64,000 nt of DNA. It comes from Tranquillimonas rosea (GTDB lineage: Bacteria; Pseudomonadota; Alphaproteobacteria; Rhodobacterales; Rhodobacteraceae). A program made the position numbers and the translations under genes. Numbering within the stretch: position 1 is the stretch's first letter; each line of letters starts with the position of its first letter. The notes under the pieces were generated by a model. It made no database searches and was not told where the DNA came from. It was given only the letters and a program-made list of their open reading frames with translations. Location of the stretch: positions 272,604-336,603 of the forward strand of contig NZ_FOGU01000006.1 in assembly GCF_900111315.1 (NCBI RefSeq). The letters are read 5' to 3'. Shown here piece by piece: positions 1 to 7,685 of the stretch.

Positions 1-360
1 GGGATCGGTCCGGTGCAGGGTGCCGTCGGGGTCGAGCCGGGCCGCCGCGTCGGGATCGGGCCGGACCACCTGCACGTTCTCGAGCTCCAGCTTCTCGGCC
101 ACCTCGCGCTGGTAGGTCAGGGTCTCCTCGAACAGCATCTCGGTGTTGATGAACAACACCGGGGTCCGGGGGCTCATCACCGACAGCATGTGCAGAAGCA
201 CCACCGATTCCGCCCCGAAGGACGAGACGAGCGCGATGCGGCCGACCTGCGGATCGGTCAGGGCGTGCTTGAGCACGTCCGAGGCCGAGTGGTGCGAGTA
301 GTGGCGGTTGAGATACTCCGCCCTCTCGGCCACCGGCGACAGCGGGGCTTCAAGCGGCAT
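1..360 (-). CDS. cysH: Phosphoadenylyl-/adenylyl-sulfate reductase, N-terminal part
   Basis: Only the first 120 codons lie in the window; the rest runs off the left edge. The protein reduces activated sulfate (PAPS or APS) to sulfite using thioredoxin. The visible part carries the PP-loop-like nucleotide-binding motif SSFGAESVVLLHM at about residues 42-54, and a following VLFINTE segment typical of the family. The catalytic C-terminal cysteines, which would separate APS from PAPS specificity, are outside the window. The ATG at 360-358 lies inside the end of cysI (stop at 352-350), an 11-base overlap that indicates translational coupling. It belongs with cysI and cysG in one minus-strand sulfite-assimilation operon. 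Confidence 0.9.
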   Translation of the reverse strand, partial: MPLEAPLSPVAERAEYLNRHYSHHSASDVLKHALTDPQVGRIALVSSFGAESVVLLHMLSVMSPRTPVLFINTEMLFEETLTYQREVAEKLELENVQVVRPDPDAAARLDPDGTLHRTDP

Positions 361-2026
361 TGCGGGCCTCTTTTTCCGCCTGTTCGGGATAGAGCGCCGC
401 CTTGAACGGCGCCTGCCCCAGCCGGCGGTAGGCTTGCAGGAAGGTTTCCTCGGGCCCGTCGCGGTGCTCGAGATAGGCATGGACCAGCCGCTCGATCGCC
501 GGCACGATCTCGTCGGCCGAGAAGCCGGGGCCGGCGCGTTCGCCGACCGCCGCCGTCTCGGTCCCGTCGCCGCCGAGCGTGATCTGGTAGTTCTCGACAC
601 CCGCACGGTCGAGTCCGAGGATGCCGATATGGCCCATGTGATGGTGCCCGCAGGCGTTGATGCAGCCCGAGATCTTGATCTTCAGCTGGCCGATGTCGTG
701 CTCGAGCTTCAGCTCCTCGAACCGGGTGGCGATCTCCTGAGCGATCGGGATCGAGCGGGCGGTCGCCAGGGCGCAATAATCCATGCCCGGGCAGGCGATG
801 ATGTCGGAGATCAGGCCGATATTCGCGGTGGCGAGGCCGGCCTCGCTCAGCGCCGCGTGCAGCTCGGGCAGGTCGCCCTTGTGGATGTGGGGCAGGATCA
901 CATTCTGCTCGTGGCTGATGCGCAGCTCGTCGTGGCCCAGCCGTTCGGCAAGGTCCGCGAGCAGGCGCATCTGGTCCGAGGTCGCGTCGCCCGGCGTGTC
1001 GCCCTGCTTCTTCAGCGAGACCGAGACCACGGCGTAGTCCGGGTTGCGGTGGGCGGTCAGGTTCGTGTCGGCCCAGGACCGGAACACCGGATCCGCGTCG
1101 TAGAGCTTGGCATAGGCGTCGGTCGGCGCCTCCTTCCACTGCGGCGGGGCAAAGGCCTGCTCGATCTCGGCCAGCAGCTCCTGGTCGACGCCGCTGAACT
1201 CGGGCCGCAGCTCCGAGAACCGCTCCTCGACGAGGCGTCGGATCTCGTCGATGCCGGTCTCGTGGACAGTGATCTTGATCCGTGCCTTGTACTTGTTGTC
1301 GCGCCGGCCCAGCCAGTTGTAGACGCTGAGGATCGCCTCGACATAGGGTAGCAGATCCGCCTTGGGCAGAAACTCCCGCACAACCTGGCCGATCATCGGC
1401 GTCCGGCCCAGGCCACCGCCGACCAGCACTTCGTAGCCCGGCTCGCCGTCGCGCTCGACCATGCGCAGGCCGATGTCGTGCGCCCGCGTCACGGCGCGGT
1501 CGTTAGGGCTGCCGGTGACGGCGATCTTGAACTTGCGCGGCAGGAACTGGAACTCGGGGTGGTCGGTCGACCATTGCCGCAGCAGCTCGGCCGTGGGGCG
1601 GGGATCCTCGATCTCGTCCGCCGCGGCGCCGGCGAAGTGGTCCGCCGTCACGTTACGCACGGTGTTGCCCGAAGTCTGATGCGCGTGCATCTCGACATCC
1701 GCCAGCGCCGACAGGATGTCGGGCACGTCGGCCAGCTTGGGCCAGTTGAACTGGATGTTCTGGCGCGTGGTGAAGTGGCCGTAGCCGCGGTCCCAGCGGT
1801 CGGCGATCATCGCCAGCTGGCGCATCTGGCCGCTGTTGAGCGTGCCGTAGGGAATGGCGATCCGCAGCATGTAGGCGTGCAGCTGCAGATAGAGCCCGTT
1901 CATCAGGCGCAGCGGCTTGAACTCGTCCTCGGTCAGGGCGCCGTCGATCCGGCGCTGCACCTGGCCGCGGAACTGGTCCACGCGCTCGCGCACGAAGGCT
2001 TCGTCGAAATCGTTGTACTTGTACAT
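350..2026 (-). CDS. cysI: Sulfite reductase, siroheme/4Fe-4S hemoprotein subunit
   Basis: A 558-residue member of the nitrite/sulfite reductase family that reduces sulfite to sulfide with six electrons in cysteine synthesis. The four cysteines that bind the 4Fe-4S cluster and bridge to siroheme are present as C412-x5-C418 and C455-x3-C459 (CPGMDYC and GCINACG). The two ferredoxin-like half-domains are visible at about residues 45-120 and 330-400. The length fits the single-subunit form that takes electrons from a separate partner rather than a fused flavoprotein. The start has an AAAGGA site 7 bases upstream. It sits between the DUF2849 gene and cysH, with cysG supplying siroheme, so sulfite rather than nitrite is the probable substrate. 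Confidence 0.92.
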   Translation of the reverse strand: MYKYNDFDEAFVRERVDQFRGQVQRRIDGALTEDEFKPLRLMNGLYLQLHAYMLRIAIPYGTLNSGQMRQLAMIADRWDRGYGHFTTRQNIQFNWPKLADVPDILSALADVEMHAHQTSGNTVRNVTADHFAGAAADEIEDPRPTAELLRQWSTDHPEFQFLPRKFKIAVTGSPNDRAVTRAHDIGLRMVERDGEPGYEVLVGGGLGRTPMIGQVVREFLPKADLLPYVEAILSVYNWLGRRDNKYKARIKITVHETGIDEIRRLVEERFSELRPEFSGVDQELLAEIEQAFAPPQWKEAPTDAYAKLYDADPVFRSWADTNLTAHRNPDYAVVSVSLKKQGDTPGDATSDQMRLLADLAERLGHDELRISHEQNVILPHIHKGDLPELHAALSEAGLATANIGLISDIIACPGMDYCALATARSIPIAQEIATRFEELKLEHDIGQLKIKISGCINACGHHHMGHIGILGLDRAGVENYQITLGGDGTETAAVGERAGPGFSADEIVPAIERLVHAYLEHRDGPEETFLQAYRRLGQAPFKAALYPEQAEKEARNAA

Positions 2027-2060
2027 GCTTGCGTCCTTTCCGGGCTGGCGGCGGCGGGCC

Positions 2061-2366
2061 TCAGGCCTGCCGCTCCGCCTGCTTGCCGAGGAAGTAGTTG
2101 GAGGGTCCGCGGGTCCGGAAATCCTCGCGGAAATGCGTGGGCTCGGGGCCTTCGCGCCCCATCTTGGCGTTCGCCAGGTAGGCGCCGACGACGACGTTCG
2201 GCTGGCTCTGCGCGTCGAGCAGGCGCATCTGTGCGTGGGCCTCGTCCTCGAGGAACTCGGCCTCGCGCATGTCGCGGGTCCAGCGGTCGTCCTCGGTCAG
2301 CCAGACGGCGTCGCCCTCGAGCAGGTGATTGGCGGTCACGACCTTGGGGGTGAATTTGCGGCTCAT
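2061..2366 (-). CDS. DUF2849 protein of the sulfite reductase cluster
   Basis: A 101-residue protein without membrane segments or signal peptide. It matches from memory the DUF2849 family, small proteins found almost only between siroheme synthase and sulfite reductase genes in alphaproteobacteria. No catalytic motif is recognisable. The only visible traits are an acidic middle and a C-terminal FLGKQAERQA tail. Its ATG overlaps the cysG stop codon in an ATGA arrangement and cysI follows 34 bases downstream, so it must be co-translated with both. A role in assembling or supplying the sulfite reductase is inferred from position alone; no biochemical function is known to me. Confidence 0.85.
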   Translation of the reverse strand: MSRKFTPKVVTANHLLEGDAVWLTEDDRWTRDMREAEFLEDEAHAQMRLLDAQSQPNVVVGAYLANAKMGREGPEPTHFREDFRTRGPSNYFLGKQAERQA

Positions 2367-3763
2367 TGCACGGCCTCCTGCAGTGCGGTGTCGTCGATTG
2401 CGGCCAGCGCGGCGCGGGGCGCGAGGCCATAGAGCATGAGGGCGGGGCCGGTCATCGCCGCATCGCGCAGCGCGGGTTCCAGCTGAGACAGCCGGGTGGA
2501 GAGGATGCGCTGGTCGGCACGCGAGGCGTTCTCGATCACCGTCACCGGGGTTTCCGGATCGGCGCCGTGCATCAGCATCCGGCCCTGGATGAAACGGGCG
2601 GATTTCTTGCCCATGTAGATCGCCGCGATCTCGCCGGGGCGGGCCAGGGCGCGCCAGTCGTGCTCGGCGAAGCCCTTCATGTCGTGACCGGTCAGGATGC
2701 GCAGGGACGAGTTGCGGTCGCGCTTCGTCAGGCTCTGCCCGATCCCGGCCACCGCGGCGCTCGCGGCGGTGATGCCCGGCACGATCGACCAGCGCAGGCC
2801 GGCCCCGTCGCAGGCCTCGATCTCTTCGTCGAGCCGGCCATAGACCGTGGGATCGCCCGATTTCAGCCGCACGACCTGCGCGCCGTCCGTGGCGTGGCGC
2901 ACGATCAGCGCGTTGATGTCCTCCTGCGTCATCGAGGGGCCGAAGCCGGTCTTGCCGGCCTCGATGATCGTCGCTTCGCGGCGGGCCAGTTCAAGCACGC
3001 CTGCCGGGACCAGCCGGTCGTGGATCACCACATCGGCCTCGTGCAGCGCGTTGCGGGCCTTGAGCGTCAGCAATTCTGGGTCGCCGGGACCGGCGCCCAC
3101 GAACGACACATGCGTGTCGCGACCGTTCTTCGCCTTGTAGCTCGCGAGCAGCCCGTCGAGAGCCTCCTGCGCGCCGTCGGCGCCATTCTCGGCCACGGCC
3201 CTGGGTCCCTTGTCGAAGTAGTACTCCGACCAGAAGTCGCGCCGCTTGCGACCCATCGGTAGCGCCTCGACCATCGGGCGGAACGCCTTGCCGATCCGCG
3301 CGAGCAGGCCGAGCGCCGAGGGCAGGCTCTCTTCGAGGTCCTTCTTGATCTTGCGGGCCACGACCGGCGCGGCGCCCTCGGTGCCGATCGCGACGGTAAC
3401 CGGATCGCGGTCCACGATCGCCGGCGTGATGAACTCGCTCTCGCCCAGATTGTCGACCCAGTTGACGAGGGCGCCGTCGGCGCGGGCCAGGGCGGCCACG
3501 CGCGCATCCTCGGCGTCGTCGTCGTTCGCGGCATAGAACAGCGCGGCGCACAGCGCGTCGCCCGGCTCCGCCGCCCGGCGGACGAGGCGCAGCTTGCCCT
3601 GGTCGGCCCATCCCTCGATCTCGGGGACTGGGTCGGCGGCAAAGACCGTGATGCGGCCCTCGGTCTTCATCAGCAGGCGCAGCTTGGCCAGGGCGGCGTC
3701 TCCGCCACCTGAAAGAACGATGCGCCGGCCCTCGACGGCCAGGAAGATCGGAAAGTGTTTCAT
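2363..3763 (-). CDS. cysG: Siroheme synthase, three-activity CysG
   Basis: A 466-residue multifunctional enzyme that makes siroheme from uroporphyrinogen III. The N-terminal dehydrogenase/ferrochelatase half has the NAD-binding LSGGGDAALAKL (about 17-28) and an aspartate at 104 in the VNWVDN context, where the enterobacterial enzyme has its catalytic Asp104. The C-terminal SAM methyltransferase half begins near residue 217 with FVGAGPGDPELLTL and continues with VPGITAASAA and the GHDMKGFAEHDW region. The ATG at 3763 was chosen because the family begins MxxFPIFL; the frame stays open upstream but has no family similarity. First gene of the minus-strand operon and divergent from an Lrp-type regulator. 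Confidence 0.93.
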   Translation of the reverse strand: MKHFPIFLAVEGRRIVLSGGGDAALAKLRLLMKTEGRITVFAADPVPEIEGWADQGKLRLVRRAAEPGDALCAALFYAANDDDAEDARVAALARADGALVNWVDNLGESEFITPAIVDRDPVTVAIGTEGAAPVVARKIKKDLEESLPSALGLLARIGKAFRPMVEALPMGRKRRDFWSEYYFDKGPRAVAENGADGAQEALDGLLASYKAKNGRDTHVSFVGAGPGDPELLTLKARNALHEADVVIHDRLVPAGVLELARREATIIEAGKTGFGPSMTQEDINALIVRHATDGAQVVRLKSGDPTVYGRLDEEIEACDGAGLRWSIVPGITAASAAVAGIGQSLTKRDRNSSLRILTGHDMKGFAEHDWRALARPGEIAAIYMGKKSARFIQGRMLMHGADPETPVTVIENASRADQRILSTRLSQLEPALRDAAMTGPALMLYGLAPRAALAAIDDTALQEAVQ

Positions 3764-3845
3764 GACTCGGCCTCTCCGCTGCTTAGGTTGCAACATAGGA
3801 TATTGTTCCGGTTTTCTGCTAGACGGCAGCGGGAATAAGGACGTA

Positions 3846-3873
3846 TGTTCCTCCAGATACCGAAAGAGGAACA
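3846..3873 (+). promoter_or_regulatory. Inverted repeat over the ribosome binding site of the Lrp-type gene
   Basis: TGTTCCTC at 3846-3853 is exactly complementary to GAGGAACA at 3866-3873, with 12 bases between. The right arm contains the AGAGGA ribosome binding site of the gene that starts at 3875. It could be a 5' UTR hairpin hiding the ribosome binding site, or a dyad operator with arm centres 20 bp apart for autoregulation by the Lrp-type protein. A further palindrome, GTTGCAAC, lies at 3786-3793 on the cysG side of the same 111-bp divergent spacer. Confidence 0.5.
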
Positions 3874-3874
3874 C

Positions 3875-4363
3875 ATGTCGCACGAGCCGGAAGACAGGCG
3901 AATGAGCGTTCGGATCGACGAGACCGACCGGAAAATCCTTTCCGAGCTGCAGCGCGACGCCTCCCGCTCGCTCGACGAGATCGCCAAGGCGGTGGGGTCG
4001 TCCAAGACCCCCGTTTGGAACCGGATCCGCAAGTTGCGCGAGGCCGGGGTGATCGGTCAGCAGACCGTCGTGCTCGATGCCGAGAAGCTGGGATTCGATG
4101 CCTGCTTCTTCGTCCTGGTCCGCACCTCCGAGCACGAGGCCGACTGGCAGCGCCGCTTTCTCGAGGCGCTCCGCGCCCGCCCCGAGGTGCAGGAGGCGCA
4201 CAGGCTGGCGGGGGACATCGACTATATCCTCAAGGTCCGGGTGCCCAATGCGCGCGCCTACGACGCCTTCTACCAGGCGCTGATCGGTGAGGTGAAGATT
4301 CACAACGTCACCGCGCTTCTGTCGATGGAAGAGCTCAAGTCGACGACGATGCTCCCGCTCTGA
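3875..4363 (+). CDS. Lrp/AsnC-family transcriptional regulator next to cysG
   Basis: A 162-residue regulator with an N-terminal helix-turn-helix (IDETDRKILSELQRDASRSL through VWNRIRKLREAGVI, about residues 14-60) and a C-terminal RAM ligand-binding/oligomerisation domain (LGFDACFFVLVRT through SMEELK). The ATG at 3875 was preferred over an in-frame ATG at 3845 because AGAGGA stands 4-5 bases upstream. It is divergent from the cysG-cysI-cysH operon across 111 bp, so control of siroheme/sulfite reduction, perhaps in response to cysteine or another sulfur amino acid, is a reasonable inference. The ligand cannot be read from the sequence. Confidence 0.9.
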   Translation: MSHEPEDRRMSVRIDETDRKILSELQRDASRSLDEIAKAVGSSKTPVWNRIRKLREAGVIGQQTVVLDAEKLGFDACFFVLVRTSEHEADWQRRFLEALRARPEVQEAHRLAGDIDYILKVRVPNARAYDAFYQALIGEVKIHNVTALLSMEELKSTTMLPL

Positions 4364-4407
4364 GCTGCGTCTGGCCATTGCCGCGCCGCCGGGGCTAGAG
4401 TTTCACG

Positions 4408-6213
4408 ATGACCCGGTTGCTTCGCCCGCGCGCCCTGATCTTCGCCGCCTTCGTGGGGGTGGTGGCGGCCGTGGCCGGCGCGGTCTGGTGGGGGGCCTAC
4501 GATTCCGCGCTGGACCGGCTTGAGGAACGCGGCCGCTCGGACCTGCGTCTGGCGGCGGACCGGTTGGTGGGCGAATTGCAGCAGTACCGCGAGATGGCGG
4601 TGCTGATGGCCGACCATCCCGTGCTGCATGACATCGCCACGGGGCAGGGCAACGCCGCGCGGGCCGAGGCGCTGTTGCGCGACGTGGCCGACAAGACCGG
4701 CTCGCTCGACGTGTCGGTGATCGGTGGCGCGGGCCGGGTGCTGGCCTCGGCCGGGGGCGCGTCGCGCGACCGCTCGGACAACCCGGCCGTGCGGCGGTCG
4801 CAGCAGGGCGCGCTGGGGGTGCATCACGGGCTGGACGGGGTGTGGGGCGACCGGGTGTTCACCTTTGCCGCGCCGATCTTTGCCGAGACGGGGCGGGTCG
4901 CGGGTGCGGTCGCCGTCGATGTCAGCGTGCGCGCGGTCGAGGGCGCCTGGGTGGGCGAGCCCGAAGCGGTCTTCTTCACCGACACCGCCGGCGTGATCTT
5001 CATTTCGAACCGCGAGGAACTGCTGCTGCGGAGCCGCGGCGACGCCGCACCGACGATGGCCGAGCGGATGCGCCACGGCTACGGGATCACGGCGGTGCGG
5101 CCGTTCTACGAGGTGGCCCGCACCTGGCGGGCTGGGCACGAGATCTGGCGCATCAACGCCGGCCGTTACCTGCCCGATCGCGCCGTCCATCTCAGCCTGC
5201 CGCTGCCGGTGATCGACATGCAGGGCGAGCTTCTGATCGGCACCGGTCCCGCGGCGCGGATCGCGGCGTTGCAGGCGCTGGTCGCCGCGGCGCTGTGCCT
5301 CGTCGTGGGCGCCGCGTTGTTCCTCGCCTCCGAGCGGCGCCGCGCCCTGGCCGAGCGGCTCGAGATCGAGGCGGCGGCGAACGCGGCGCTCGAGGCGCGG
5401 GTCGCCCGCCGCACAGCGGAACTGAGCGCCGTGAACGCCGACCTGCGCCGCGAGATCGCCGAACGGGAAGAGGCCGAGGCCGCGCTGAAGAAGGCGCAGG
5501 CCGACCTCGTGCAGGCGGGCAAGCTCAGCGCGCTGGGGCAGATGTCGGCCGGGATCAGTCACGAGCTGAACCAGCCTCTCATGGCGATCCGCTCCTTCGC
5601 CGAGAACGGCGCGCTGTTCATCGACCGCGGCAAGCCCGAGACCGCCCGCCAGAACCTAGACCGCATCTCCGAGATGGCGCGGCGCATGGGGCGTATCATC
5701 CGCAACCTGCGCGCCTTCGCCCGGCAGGAGAGCGAGCCTGTGGGCGATGTCGACCTTGTCGCCGTCGTCGACGCCGCGCTCGAGATGGCCGTGGGGCGGG
5801 CCCAGCAGGCGGATGTCACGTTGGACTGGCGGCGCCCGGATGCGCCCGTCATGGTGCGCGGCGGCGAGGTCCGGTTGCAGCAGGTGGTGATGAACCTGGT
5901 CTCGAACGCAATCGACGCGCTCGCCGGCGCCGACGAGCGCCGCGTGACGCTGGAAGTCGAAGCTGGCGATGTCGTGCGCCTGAGCGTGCGCGACACCGGG
6001 CCCGGCATCTCGGCGCCCGACCGCATCTTCGACCCGTTCTATTCCACCAAGGAGGTCGGCGCGTCCGAGGGCATGGGGCTGGGCCTGTCGATCTCGTACG
6101 GTCTCGTGCAGTCCTTCGGCGGCGCGATCCGGGGCCGCAACGCCGAGGACGGCGGCGCGGTGTTCACCGTCGAACTGCATCCCGGCGGCGCCGGGGCCGA
6201 GGAGGCCGCATGA
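4408..6213 (+). CDS. dctB: Membrane sensor histidine kinase, DctB type
   Basis: A 601-residue kinase that senses external C4-dicarboxylates and phosphorylates its partner DctD. Transmembrane segments at about residues 8-30 and 286-307 flank a periplasmic PDC/dCache sensor domain of roughly 250 residues, as in DctB. A coiled-coil linker (about 310-370) leads to the H-box ISHELNQPL with phospho-acceptor His385. The ATP domain has a normal N-box (VMNLVSNAIDAL), G1 (DTGPGI), F-box (FDPFYSTK) and G2 (GMGLGLSIS). The stop overlaps the start of dctD (ATGA), and the TRAP genes lie downstream, which supports the dicarboxylate assignment. No strong ribosome binding site is seen before the ATG. Confidence 0.88.
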   Translation: MTRLLRPRALIFAAFVGVVAAVAGAVWWGAYDSALDRLEERGRSDLRLAADRLVGELQQYREMAVLMADHPVLHDIATGQGNAARAEALLRDVADKTGSLDVSVIGGAGRVLASAGGASRDRSDNPAVRRSQQGALGVHHGLDGVWGDRVFTFAAPIFAETGRVAGAVAVDVSVRAVEGAWVGEPEAVFFTDTAGVIFISNREELLLRSRGDAAPTMAERMRHGYGITAVRPFYEVARTWRAGHEIWRINAGRYLPDRAVHLSLPLPVIDMQGELLIGTGPAARIAALQALVAAALCLVVGAALFLASERRRALAERLEIEAAANAALEARVARRTAELSAVNADLRREIAEREEAEAALKKAQADLVQAGKLSALGQMSAGISHELNQPLMAIRSFAENGALFIDRGKPETARQNLDRISEMARRMGRIIRNLRAFARQESEPVGDVDLVAVVDAALEMAVGRAQQADVTLDWRRPDAPVMVRGGEVRLQQVVMNLVSNAIDALAGADERRVTLEVEAGDVVRLSVRDTGPGISAPDRIFDPFYSTKEVGASEGMGLGLSISYGLVQSFGGAIRGRNAEDGGAVFTVELHPGGAGAEEAA

Positions 6214-7442
6214 TCCGCAAGGTGCTTCTGGTCGACGACGAACCAGCGGTGCGCGAAGCGCTGGCGCAATCGCTGGAGCTGGCCGATCTGGAACCGGTGA
6301 CGGCGGGCTCGTTCACCGTGGCGCGCGACACCATCTCGGCCGAGTTCGACGGCGTCATCGTCAGCGACATCCGGATGCCCGGCAAGGACGGCTTCGTCCT
6401 GCTGGACCATGCGCAGAACGTCGATCCCGAGCTTCCGGTGATCTTCCTGACGGGGCAGGGCGACATCCCGATGGCCGTGCGGGGCATGTCGGCGGGGGCG
6501 TTCGATTTTCTCGAAAAGCCCTGCGCGGCCTCCGATCTTGTCGCCGTGGTCGAAAAGGCGCTGCGGACCCGCGCACTGGTGCTCGAGAACCGCCGCCTGA
6601 AGCTCAAGCTCGAGACCGGCGATGCGGCCGCGCGGATGATCTTCGGCGAAAGCCGTCTGGCCGCCGCTTTGCGCGACCGTGTCCGCGCGGTCGCTCGCAC
6701 CACGGCGGAGGTCCTGCTGACCGGGGCGCCCGGCTCGGGGACGGGGAAGGTGGCCGAGGTCATTCACCTGTTGTCCGGCGCGGCACAGCGACCGTTCCAG
6801 AAACTGCCCGGCGCGCTGGCCACGCCCGAGACCCTGCGGGATGCCTTCACCGCCGGTCGGGGCGGCACCGTGTTCATCGACGAGGTGGCCGAACTCACGC
6901 CCCCGGCGCAGCACGCGCTGCTCGATCTGCTGGAGGCGCGGGAAGGCGCGCGCGTCGTCGCCGGCACCTATCGCGACCTCACCGAAGAGGTCGAAGCCGG
7001 CCGCTTCAACGCCGACCTGTTCTATCGCCTCGACCTTGTCCGCGTGCGCATCCCCGCGCTCAAGGAACGCCCCGAAGACATCCCCGTGCTGTTCCGCCAC
7101 TACGTCTCGCAGGCCTGCGAGCAGGCGGCCCTGCCGCAGCCCGAGATCGACCCCGAAACCCTCAGCCGGCTCATGGAGCAGGACTGGCCGGGCAACGCGC
7201 GTGCGGTGATGAACGCGGCGATGCGCTTTGCCATGGGCCTGCGCGAGGACGACGGCGAGGCGGGGGAACTGGGCCTGAGCGAACGGCTGGCGCAGGTCGA
7301 GCGCTCGCTTTTGATCGACGCGCTGCGCCGGGCGGGCGGCAACGCGACCGAGGCCGCCCGCGGGCTGAAGCTGCCGCGCAAGACGTTCTACGACAAGCTC
7401 GCTCGGCACGGGATCAGCGCCGGGGTCTACCGCGACTCGTGA
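6210..7442 (+). CDS. dctD: NtrC/DctD-type response regulator lacking the sigma-54 contact loop
   Basis: A 410-residue regulator: receiver domain with phospho-site D53 (VSDIRMPG) and K103; an AAA+ domain at about 145-340; and a Fis-type helix-turn-helix at the end (GGNATEAARGLKLPRKTFYDKL). The AAA+ part is unusual. Walker A reads GAPGSGTGKV (about 172-181), two residues longer than the usual GExGTGKE. Only 37 residues separate it from Walker B (GGTVFIDE), against nearly 60 in typical members, so the ESELFGHEKGAFTGA segment that contacts sigma-54 is absent. The sensor and arginine-finger region (FNADLFYRLD, LKERPEDIP) remains. The start overlaps the dctB stop, with GGAGG upstream. It probably acts on dctPQM, but not through sigma-54. 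Confidence 0.87.
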   Translation: MIRKVLLVDDEPAVREALAQSLELADLEPVTAGSFTVARDTISAEFDGVIVSDIRMPGKDGFVLLDHAQNVDPELPVIFLTGQGDIPMAVRGMSAGAFDFLEKPCAASDLVAVVEKALRTRALVLENRRLKLKLETGDAAARMIFGESRLAAALRDRVRAVARTTAEVLLTGAPGSGTGKVAEVIHLLSGAAQRPFQKLPGALATPETLRDAFTAGRGGTVFIDEVAELTPPAQHALLDLLEAREGARVVAGTYRDLTEEVEAGRFNADLFYRLDLVRVRIPALKERPEDIPVLFRHYVSQACEQAALPQPEIDPETLSRLMEQDWPGNARAVMNAAMRFAMGLREDDGEAGELGLSERLAQVERSLLIDALRRAGGNATEAARGLKLPRKTFYDKLARHGISAGVYRDS

Positions 7443-7462
7443 CTGTGCGGTTTTCCGCACAG
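7443..7462. promoter_or_regulatory. Perfect 20-bp palindrome upstream of dctP, candidate DctD operator
   Basis: CTGTGCGG-TTTT-CCGCACAG begins at the base after the dctD stop codon. It resembles, from memory, dyad sites bound by DctD-type regulators upstream of dicarboxylate transport genes. It lies about 225 bp before the dctP start, suitable for an upstream activator. As RNA it would form an 8-bp hairpin, but no T-run follows, so a terminator is less likely. I found no -24/-12 sigma-54 promoter between here and dctP. Confidence 0.5.
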
Positions 7463-7685
7463 CTCGCTCACAGAGTTGTGTGGGATTATGCCCAGTTTTT
7501 CGGCCCGCCGTCCTACTGACAATTGATGTATCAGTTAATGCGCTGATTTTTAATAGTTATCCGGAACATGGTCCGCATGTCGCGTCGGCGCTTGATCGCT
7601 TCCGTCGGCCCGCGCATCACTTTCGCCAGTCGCCGCTCCGGGAGGGAGCGGTGCGATAGAGACCACTTCGGGAGGATAACTCGAC

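Noticed and set aside
7463..7685. Sigma-54 (-24/-12) promoter upstream of dctP
   Set aside because: Looked for because of the DctBD pair; no TGGCAC-N5-TTGCA-like sequence was found, in line with the missing GAFTGA loop of DctD.
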